The notes under the pieces are model-generated. The model was not told where the DNA came from and made no database searches. It saw only the letters and a list, made by a program, of their open reading frames with translations. A stretch of 47,215 nucleotides of DNA, from positions 1 to 47,215 of the forward strand of contig CACDSX010000007.1 in NCBI GenBank assembly GCA_902555655.1, given 5' to 3'. Source of the DNA: an uncultured Pelagibacteraceae bacterium. GTDB lineage: Bacteria > Pseudomonadota > Alphaproteobacteria > Pelagibacterales > Pelagibacteraceae. The translations under genes were made by a program, and so were the position numbers. Every line of letters begins with the position of its first letter. The stretch's first letter is position 1. Positions 42,327 to 47,215 of this stretch are shown in pieces.

Positions 42327-43128
42327 GAAGAATTTATTGCAATTAGTTTTAATCATCTTCTCACTATATCTCTTTGTTTTAGTATTTTTATACTTTTATC
42401 AACGAAATTTACTTTATCATCCAAATGAAAATAATTATTCGGGAGACAAAATTTCAGTAAAAATTGAAAAAGTTAAAATACGAACTTTAGATAATATTGA
42501 ATTACTTGGATGGTATCATGAAAAAAATCTTAAGGATTATAAAACTCTTGTTTATTTTCATGGTAATGCTGGATCTTTAGAAAATAGAATTCATAAGCTG
42601 AACCATTTTCAAGATATGAATATAAATTTTTTAATTATAGCCTGGAGGGGTTTTAGTGGCAACAATGGGAAACCTACTGAAGAAGGTCTTTATGAAGATG
42701 GTAAAAGTGCAATTAGTTGGTTAGAAAAAAAAGGAGTAAATGAAAAAAATCTTATTTTATATGGAGAATCTTTAGGAACTGGTGTGGCCACACATTTGGC
42801 TCAAAAGAAAAATTATGCAGGTATAATTTTAGAAACACCCTTTACTTCTATGATAGACGCTGCCAAAACATTCTATCCCTATATTCCAGTTAATTTATTA
42901 CTTAAAGATAAATTTGAAAATTATAAAAAAGTTAGAAACATAAATTCACCCATCTTAGTAATGCATGGTGAAGTAGATCAAATAGTTCCATTCTCAATGG
43001 GAAAAAAAATTTATGAGATAGCAAATGAACCTAAATATTCATATTTCACTAAATATGACAATCATATGATGGAATTTGATGAAAGGTTGGTTTTTGCAAT
43101 TAAATCATTCATTGAAAGTTTAAATTAA
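42310..43128 (+). CDS. membrane-anchored alpha/beta hydrolase (BEM46/ABHD-like)
   Basis: A 272-residue hydrolase with an N-terminal membrane helix (residues 9-28). The oxyanion region is YFHGNAGSL, the nucleophile is Ser154 in LYGESLGTGVA, and the acid and base are Asp223 in MHGEVDQIVP and His252 in YDNHMMEFDE. This arrangement matches BEM46/ABHD13-like serine hydrolases. Substrate unknown; likely an ester or thioester of lipid origin. It closes the long same-strand run. Confidence 0.88.
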   Translation: MFKKFRKNLLQLVLIIFSLYLFVLVFLYFYQRNLLYHPNENNYSGDKISVKIEKVKIRTLDNIELLGWYHEKNLKDYKTLVYFHGNAGSLENRIHKLNHFQDMNINFLIIAWRGFSGNNGKPTEEGLYEDGKSAISWLEKKGVNEKNLILYGESLGTGVATHLAQKKNYAGIILETPFTSMIDAAKTFYPYIPVNLLLKDKFENYKKVRNINSPILVMHGEVDQIVPFSMGKKIYEIANEPKYSYFTKYDNHMMEFDERLVFAIKSFIESLN

Positions 43129-43177
43129 GACACATTCTAACCAAATAAAATCCAAAATAATTCTCTAATTTTATCAT

Positions 43178-43741
43178 GTGAGTAAAATATTTTTATTAAT
43201 CATTTTCTTTTTTTCTCTTAATAAAATTGCTATTGCAAAAGATAATGAGTTTTCACCTGACAATCTCTTTCACATAGATCAGATGAATTCTCATAATAAA
43301 GATTTTGCTTTGTATTTTAAGGGCAGAGAAAATTCAATTTTAGCAAGAGGTGAGACCGAAAATTACATTAATGATTATCCAAAAGATCTATATATTTATG
43401 ATTACAAAACTAAAACATCATCTGCTTTAATATCTTACGACTGGTTTCCATCTCATGCAAAGTACTATCTTGAGGAATATGATTTTCCAGTCTTTCCAGA
43501 AGACTTTGCTTATTATCTATTAAAAGATAATAAAACTTTGGTAATGATCAGTGCAGTAAAAAGTTTAAATGCTAATTTCAAGTTTGATATTGTTGAAAAA
43601 AAATTAGAACTTTACCCAACCACAGGTAAATTTGATTTTATAATTTCCTCTTTTGCTAAAAATTGTGGTTATTTCGAATTTAAAGATTACTATAAATGTA
43701 GTTTTTACAAACCATTAATATCGAGTAACTTAATTAACTAG
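43178..43741 (+). CDS. exported hypothetical protein
   Basis: A 187-residue protein starting at a GTG at 43178; the ATG two bases upstream is out of frame and hits a stop at once. The N-terminal SKIFLLIIFFFSLNKIAIA is a signal peptide. The mature part is rich in aromatic and acidic residues, with two Cys in the last 25 residues (NCGYFEF and YKCSFY) that could form a disulfide. I do not recognise a family. Its 3' end overlaps ftsY, convergent, by eight bases. Confidence 0.7.
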   Translation: MSKIFLLIIFFFSLNKIAIAKDNEFSPDNLFHIDQMNSHNKDFALYFKGRENSILARGETENYINDYPKDLYIYDYKTKTSSALISYDWFPSHAKYYLEEYDFPVFPEDFAYYLLKDNKTLVMISAVKSLNANFKFDIVEKKLELYPTTGKFDFIISSFAKNCGYFEFKDYYKCSFYKPLISSNLIN

Positions 43742-44651
43742 TCTGTATAAAAGCCTCAGCAAATTTTTTTGCTTCAAATATCTGTAGGTCATCTTCTTTT
43801 TCACCTAAGCCTAAAGCAATAATTGGAAGTTTAAATTTTTTTGCTAATGCCAAAAGAATACCACCTTTCGCAGTTCCATCTAATTTTGTCATGATGATAC
43901 CTGTTATTGGAATAATTTTATTAAATTCTTCTACTTGATTAATAATATTTTGACCAGAAGTTGCATCTAAAACTAACACAACATCATGCGGTGCATCAGG
44001 GTCTATTTTTTTCGTTACATTTGCAATTTTTTTATATTCCTCCATTAAATTTTTTTTATTTTGAAGTCTTCCAGCTGTATCAATTAAAACTTGATTAAAA
44101 TTGTTATTAATAGCTTCTTCGATAGCTTTATAGGCAACTGAGGCTGGATCAGATCCTTGTGATGATTTAGTTATTTGAACATCTATTTTATTAGCCCAAT
44201 TTTCTAATTGTTCAATCGCTGCAGCTCGAAAAGTATCTGAAGCTGCAAACATAACTTTATTACCATTATTTTTTAAAATTTTTCCAATTTTACCAATGCT
44301 TGTTGTTTTACCAACACCATTAACACCAGAAATCAAAGTTGCATTAAGTTTTTCTTTTTTCGAAAAAAAAGAACTGTTCTCTAATGGTTTCATTAATGAA
44401 ATAATATATTGTTTCAAAATTAGATTTATTTCTGATGTTAAATCTTTATTAGGATCTACTTTCTTAGTTGAAATTACTTCTTTTATTTCAGAAGCAGCTT
44501 CAATTCCAACATCAGATTGAATTAAAAATTCCTCGATTTTATTTAAATTTTCATCATCTATTTCTTTTTTTACAATTATTTCTTTAAGACCAGATGAAAA
44601 TGCTGAAGCACTTTTTTGAAAACCCTTTTTAAATTTATCAAATATTCCCAT
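43734..44651 (-). CDS. ftsY: signal recognition particle receptor FtsY
   Basis: A 305-residue SRP receptor GTPase that docks the Ffh-ribosome complex at the membrane. The P-loop GVNGVGKTTSIG is at residues 109-120, followed by DTFRAAAIEQLE, DTAGRLQNKKN and TKLDGTAKGG. The N-terminal acidic A domain is absent; the protein starts at the NG domain with a basic amphipathic helix MGIFDKFKKGFQKSASAF, which probably provides the membrane contact. Shares its first base with the end of dapF. With ffh divergent nearby, both SRP proteins are within 2 kb. Confidence 0.95.
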   Translation of the reverse strand: MGIFDKFKKGFQKSASAFSSGLKEIIVKKEIDDENLNKIEEFLIQSDVGIEAASEIKEVISTKKVDPNKDLTSEINLILKQYIISLMKPLENSSFFSKKEKLNATLISGVNGVGKTTSIGKIGKILKNNGNKVMFAASDTFRAAAIEQLENWANKIDVQITKSSQGSDPASVAYKAIEEAINNNFNQVLIDTAGRLQNKKNLMEEYKKIANVTKKIDPDAPHDVVLVLDATSGQNIINQVEEFNKIIPITGIIMTKLDGTAKGGILLALAKKFKLPIIALGLGEKEDDLQIFEAKKFAEAFIQTS

Positions 44652-45475
44652 TATAATTTTATCGAAATTTCCTCTATGTCAGAAACAGGACCTTTCATAT
44701 GAATAGAATTTTTCTTATCAATAAAAATTGATAATTTTCCAGTCTCAAATTCGATATCTGTATTATTGTCTGTTAGTTTATTTAATGTACCGGCAAATGC
44801 TGTTGCACATGCTGCAGTTCCACATGCTTTTGTTAATCCAGCGCCTCTTTCCCAAACTTTAACTTTGATTAAATTCTTATTAATAATTTTAGCAATTGTA
44901 ACATTGCATCTTTCTGGAAACATCTTGAGATTTTCAATTTTTGGACCGATTTTTTTAATATTAAAGTTTTTAATTTCATCTACAAAAAAAACAACATGAG
45001 GATTTCCAACATTTATGGCTGTTCCACCAAAATGTTCATTGTTATTTACATCATTAATTTTGATATTTAGATTAAGTGTATTAAATTCATCTGACAGAGG
45101 AATTTCATTCCACTTAATTTTTGCATTTCCAATTTCGGTTGTAACTAGATTATTTCCTAGTATTTCAGACTTTAAATTTCCAGATAGAGTGGTTAAGATT
45201 ATAGTTTTGTTGCCATTTTCTTTTGAAATTAAATCAGCAACACATCTTGTGCCATTGCCACACGCACCAGACTCTCCAGCATCAGAATTAAAAAACTTTA
45301 ATCGAGCATCTGTAGTGTTATCTTTTTCAATTAATATTAATTGATCACATCCAATAAAATTTCTATCACAAATTTTAATTATCTGTTCTTTTGACAGGTT
45401 AGTAATTTTTTGTCTGTTATCAATGATAACAAAATCATTACCTAATCCATCCATTTTAAATGCTTTAATGTCCAT
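44651..45475 (-). CDS. dapF: diaminopimelate epimerase
   Basis: A 274-residue cofactor-independent epimerase converting LL- to meso-diaminopimelate for lysine and peptidoglycan. The two active-site cysteines are Cys72 (GESGACGNGTRC) and Cys218 (GLTKACGTAACA). MDGLGNDFVIID near the N-terminus and NPHVVFFV in the middle are conserved. The start is the ATG at 45475. The gap to ffh (45476-45635) contains the divergent control region and a structured RNA. Confidence 0.96.
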   Translation of the reverse strand: MDIKAFKMDGLGNDFVIIDNRQKITNLSKEQIIKICDRNFIGCDQLILIEKDNTTDARLKFFNSDAGESGACGNGTRCVADLISKENGNKTIILTTLSGNLKSEILGNNLVTTEIGNAKIKWNEIPLSDEFNTLNLNIKINDVNNNEHFGGTAINVGNPHVVFFVDEIKNFNIKKIGPKIENLKMFPERCNVTIAKIINKNLIKVKVWERGAGLTKACGTAACATAFAGTLNKLTDNNTDIEFETGKLSIFIDKKNSIHMKGPVSDIEEISIKL

Positions 45476-45527
45476 ATTACTTATTTAACTTATTTATTGA
45501 CTTTTTGAACCTCTATTATAGTTTGTT

Positions 45528-45621
45528 GCAGTTTCCGCAAAAACGTTAAATTTGCGGTGTCTTTGGAAACAAAGAGATCGACACTAGTCAGCGAGGGTTC
45601 GCCCACTAGTGGGATTACTGC
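45528..45621 (+). ncRNA. structured RNA leader upstream of ffh (ffh leader motif)
   Basis: A GC-rich island in an AT-rich gap. A closing helix GCAGT (45528-45532) with ACTGC (45617-45621) encloses three hairpins: CCGCAAA/TTTGCGG (45535-45557); GTGTC plus TTTG with a GAAA tetraloop, CAAA and GACAC (45557-45584, six-base bulge on the 3' side); and CACTAGT/ACTAGTG (45582-45611) with an inner GCGA/TCGC helix. The second and third overlap in 45582-45584, so they may be alternatives. The ffh ATG follows 14 bases after the closing helix, with no clear ribosome site between. A cis-regulatory element preceding ffh in Cand. Pelagibacter ubique has been reported from metagenome comparison as far as I recall; this probably is that element. 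Confidence 0.72.
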
Positions 45622-45635
45622 TGTGTGTAATAAAT

Positions 45636-46994
45636 ATGTTTGAAAATTTGACAAATAAATTTGAAGAAATTTTTTCTTCTTTAAAAAAGGCTCCTTCACT
45701 TGATGAAAATCAGGTTGATGAAGGCTTGAGAGGTATTAGGCAAGCATTAATAGAAGCAGATGTTTCATTAGATGTAGCTAAAGAATTTATAGAAAGGGTT
45801 AAGCCAAAAGCTTTAGGGCAAGAAATAATTAGATCAACATCACCTGGAGATATGGTGGTTAAGATTGTTTATGATGAATTGGTTAATTTATTAGGTGAAA
45901 AAAATAACGAAGTAAATCTTAATGCAGTTCCTCCAGTACCAATGATGTTAGTTGGACTTCAAGGTTCAGGTAAAACAACCACAACAGCTAAACTTGCAAA
46001 GTATCTAGAAAATACAAAAAAAAAGAAAGTTATGATGGTTAGCTTAGATATTTATAGGCCAGCCGCCCAAGAACAATTAAAATTTTTAGGAGAACAAAAT
46101 AACATTTTAACTCTTCCTATAATTGAAGGTCAACAACCAGCTGATATTTGTCAAAGAGCCATTAGTGCAGCTAATTTAAATGGTGCTGACATCATATTAT
46201 TTGATACCGCGGGCAGGACGCAAATTGATTTACAAATGATGAGTGAAATCAAACAAATTGAAAAAACAATTAATCCTGCAGAGATATTTTTGGTTGCAGA
46301 TTCACTTACTGGACAAGTAGCAGCATCTGTTGCAAAAGAATTTAAAAACACAGTAAATCTTTCAGGAATAATTTTAACTAGGGCGGATGGTGATGCTAGA
46401 GGTGGAGCAGCTGTAAGTATGAAATTCGTTTCTCAAGTTCCAATTAAATTTTTAGGAGTAGGCGAAAAAATAGAAAATCTTGAGGTATTTCATCCAGATA
46501 GAATTGCAAATAGAATTTTGGGAATGGGAGATATTGTATCTCTTGTAGAAAAAGCAGCACAAGACCTAGGTGAAGAAAATATTAAAAAGGCTGAAGAGAA
46601 TTTAAAAAAGGGACAATTTTCAATGCAAGATTATTTAATTCAATTACGACAAATGAAAAAAATGGGTGGAATAGAAGGTGTGATGTCTTTTATGCCAGGT
46701 GTGTCTAAGGTTAAATCTCAAATGGATGCTGCAGGTATAGATGAGAGTGTTATTACAAAAAATGAAGCGATAATTTTGTCTATGACTAAAAGAGAGAGAG
46801 AGAACCCAAAAATAATAGATGGTTCAAGAAAAAAAAGAATTGCTAATGGTTCTGGAACAAATCCAGCCACTATCAATAAATTGCTAAAGCAATTTAAAAT
46901 GATGTCTGAAATGATGAAAAAGATGTCTAAAGGAAATCTGAAAGGTATATCTGATAAAGGATTACCACCAGAATTATTTAATCAACTAAAATAA
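45636..46994 (+). CDS. ffh: signal recognition particle protein Ffh
   Basis: Cytoplasmic SRP GTPase (452 residues from ATG 45636) that binds signal peptides and 4.5S RNA. A GTG at 45609 in frame would fall inside the leader RNA's 3' side and is not preferred. N domain begins MFENLTNKFEEIFSSLKK; G domain has LQGSGKTTTTAKLA, DIYRPAAQEQLKF, DTAGR and TRADGDARGG; the methionine-rich M domain has FSMQDYLIQLRQMKKMGG, MSFMPG and the C-terminal KMMSEMMKKMSKGNLKG. The M domain is complete. rpsP follows after 14 bases. Confidence 0.96.
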   Translation: MFENLTNKFEEIFSSLKKAPSLDENQVDEGLRGIRQALIEADVSLDVAKEFIERVKPKALGQEIIRSTSPGDMVVKIVYDELVNLLGEKNNEVNLNAVPPVPMMLVGLQGSGKTTTTAKLAKYLENTKKKKVMMVSLDIYRPAAQEQLKFLGEQNNILTLPIIEGQQPADICQRAISAANLNGADIILFDTAGRTQIDLQMMSEIKQIEKTINPAEIFLVADSLTGQVAASVAKEFKNTVNLSGIILTRADGDARGGAAVSMKFVSQVPIKFLGVGEKIENLEVFHPDRIANRILGMGDIVSLVEKAAQDLGEENIKKAEENLKKGQFSMQDYLIQLRQMKKMGGIEGVMSFMPGVSKVKSQMDAAGIDESVITKNEAIILSMTKRERENPKIIDGSRKKRIANGSGTNPATINKLLKQFKMMSEMMKKMSKGNLKGISDKGLPPELFNQLK

Positions 46995-47008
46995 AAAAAG
47001 GAGAGTAA

Positions 47009-47215
47009 ATGTTAAAGTTAAGGTTATCAAGAGGAGGAACAAAGAAAAGACCTGTGTACAAAGTTGTTGTAGCAGACAGTCGTTTTGCAAGAGATGGAAG
47101 ATTTATTGAAAAAGTAGGTTTTTTTAATCCGCTACTTCCTAAAGAAAAAAAAGAAAGAATTGGACTTGAAGCTGAAAGAATTAAGTATTGGTTAGGCCAA
47201 GGTGCACAACCAACA
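47009..47215 (+). CDS. rpsP: 30S ribosomal protein S16, cut by window edge
   Basis: The ATG at 47009 follows AAAAAAAGGAGAGTAAAT, a strong Shine-Dalgarno. The first 69 residues are visible: [39 protein letters not shown] and [14 protein letters not shown], which are diagnostic of S16. The 3' end is beyond the window. ffh-rpsP order (followed by rimM, trmD and rplS elsewhere) is widespread in alphaproteobacteria. Confidence 0.97.
   Translation, partial: MLKLRLSRGGTKKRPVYKVVVADSRFARDGRFIEKVGFFNPLLPKEKKERIGLEAERIKYWLGQGAQPT

Noticed and set aside
42089..42346. An 85-codon frame bridging the DMT transporter and hydrolase genes
   Set aside because: Frame-shifted reading of the DMT gene; composition is Cys/Trp/Tyr rich and unlike a real protein.
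45585..45615. A GGGTTCGCCC stretch resembling a tRNA T-loop
   Set aside because: No acceptor stem, anticodon arm or CCA-type end can be formed around it; it is part of the third hairpin of the ffh leader.
45490..45699. A 69-codon minus-strand frame over the ffh leader and 5' end
   Set aside because: It begins inside ffh on the opposite strand, covers the structured RNA, and its reading is explained by the GC-rich leader stems; no family was recognised.
1..47215. CRISPR arrays, insertion sequences, prophage or integrase signs
   Set aside because: No direct-repeat array, transposase, integrase or terminal inverted repeats were seen in any part of the window.

Overview
The window is a low-GC, very tightly packed bacterial chromosome segment. 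Gene content and order point to a SAR11-clade alphaproteobacterium (Candidatus Pelagibacter or a close relative). The pointers are a single short ccmCDEFGH run, IalB, DUF2794, HspQ and YciB proteins, a DctP/Q/M TRAP system, a VC_2705-type acetate symporter pair, AT-rich Lys/Asn/Ile-heavy proteins, intergenic gaps that are mostly under 100 bases, and genes that overlap by 1-22 bases. No rRNA, tRNA, insertion sequence, prophage or CRISPR array is visible. No gene looks foreign by base composition.

Layout. 1-6431: rpe (cut by the window edge), a YggT-like membrane protein, the two-subunit sodium:acetate-type symporter, an unknown gene, acetyl-CoA synthetase with a strongly basic N-terminal tail, and an EVE-domain protein. 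6441-11900: tsaD, then a divergent run hemC-hemD-mscS-yggT-folD and two small membrane proteins. 11902-16395 (minus): an O-GlcNAc-transferase-like protein, a NAPE-PLD-like metallo-hydrolase, a secreted sugar dehydrogenase and an atypical SDR. 16423-20129: a light-related cluster with a CryB/PhrB-type photolyase that seems to lack the usual iron-sulfur ligands, a 42-residue DUF2256 protein, a glutamine-amidotransferase-like protein, a small membrane protein and a second photolyase-family protein with an unusual domain order. 20135-25910: PsiE-like protein, argG, IalB, aldo/keto reductase, BI-1/YccA, DUF2794, yciB, hspQ. 25911-26086: an intergenic gap holding a strong inverted repeat with a promoter-like sequence just upstream. 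26087-30199: cytochrome c maturation genes. 30213-43128: a PagL-like protein, then a long same-strand run for 2-hydroxy/2-oxo acids (two FMN hydroxyacid oxidases, aminotransferase, D-hydroxyacid dehydrogenases of FAD and NAD type), a TRAP transporter, amidase, a DMT exporter and an alpha/beta hydrolase. 43734-47215: ftsY and dapF on the minus strand, divergent from ffh and rpsP, with a GC-rich structured RNA leader in front of ffh.

How the genes fit together. The acetate symporter and Acs form an acetate-to-acetyl-CoA module. The 30.7-41.2 kb run reads as import and interconversion of small 2-hydroxy and 2-oxo acids: the TRAP binding protein resembles the TakP/lactate branch, two FMN enzymes would oxidise L-2-hydroxy acids, a GlcD/LDHD-type flavoprotein would oxidise D-2-hydroxy acids, a GyaR-type enzyme would reduce 2-oxo acids, and an aminotransferase links them to amino acids. 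This pathway is an inference from families and neighbourhood. FtsY and Ffh, the two protein halves of the signal recognition system, flank one divergent control region.

Most worth following: the ffh leader RNA, the hairpin transcript upstream of ccmC, the two unusual photolyase-family proteins with their Tyr-less SDR neighbour, the polycationic tail on Acs, and the duplicated hydroxyacid oxidases with a changed FMN-phosphate motif.
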